From positions 1 to 5,762 of the forward strand of contig CAJKNS010000164.1 of the NCBI GenBank assembly GCA_905201305.1: DNA of 5,762 bases, read 5' to 3'. Of the stretch, positions 5,697 through 5,762 are shown in pieces (within the stretch, counting starts at the first letter, position 1; every line of letters begins with the position of its first letter). The translations under genes were made by a program, and so were the position numbers. Under the pieces are notes generated by a model. The model had not been told where the DNA came from and did not search any database. It saw only the letters and a list, made by a program, of their open reading frames with translations. The stretch comes from an uncultured Eubacteriales bacterium. GTDB lineage: Bacteria; Bacillota; Clostridia; Oscillospirales; Oscillospiraceae.

Positions 5697-5762
5697 GAAA
5701 AAAGTACAGGCAATACCGCATAATTCGGCAAGGAGATTTGGCGAGGAATTTTGCGTCACAAA

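Noticed and set aside
5687..5731. Fifteen-residue N-terminal extension of the hydrolase
   Set aside because: The extension precedes a complete signal peptide and overlaps the strong GGAGGT ribosome binding site that serves the ATG at 5686.

Overview
The window carries five genes, all read from the minus strand. In order of transcription they are a secreted SGNH/GDSL-type hydrolase with C-terminal S-layer homology (SLH) repeats (5686-4409), a class I DAHP synthase (4304-3264), a cytidylate kinase-like protein (3174-2527), and the alpha and beta subunits of indolepyruvate ferredoxin oxidoreductase (iorA 2363-633, iorB 630-58). No RNA gene, mobile element, CRISPR array or long non-coding stretch was seen; every intergenic gap is about 165 bases or less. 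The coding sequences all look intact.

The content suggests a strictly anaerobic Gram-positive bacterium of the Clostridia. The grounds are a ferredoxin-linked 2-oxoacid oxidoreductase, an SLH-anchored surface protein, strong GGAGG ribosome binding sites, sigma-A type promoters with AT-rich leaders, and moderately high GC in the coding regions. A gut Oscillospirales-type organism would fit, but the sequence alone does not fix the genus.

Layout: the hydrolase is probably its own unit; its promoter is not clearly visible and may lie past the right edge. The DAHP synthase, the kinase-like gene and iorAB each have a good promoter just upstream. All three promoters have the form TTGCAT - 17 bp - TATAAT/TATACT, an unusual -35 box repeated at identical spacing. 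A strong intrinsic terminator (2478-2513) ends the kinase-like unit before the iorA promoter. No convincing terminator separates the hydrolase, aro and kinase-like units, where short inverted repeats lie next to the promoters instead. iorA and iorB are separated by 2 bases and are surely co-transcribed and probably translationally coupled.

Functionally, two of the three metabolic units concern aromatic amino acids. DAHP synthase commits carbon to chorismate, and IorAB interconverts aryl pyruvates and aryl-acetyl-CoA with ferredoxin. Together they could mark a local aromatic amino acid region, although separate promoters and an intervening unrelated-looking gene mean this is only suggestive. 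I see no clear sign of a previously undescribed multi-gene system; the most interesting signals are regulatory.
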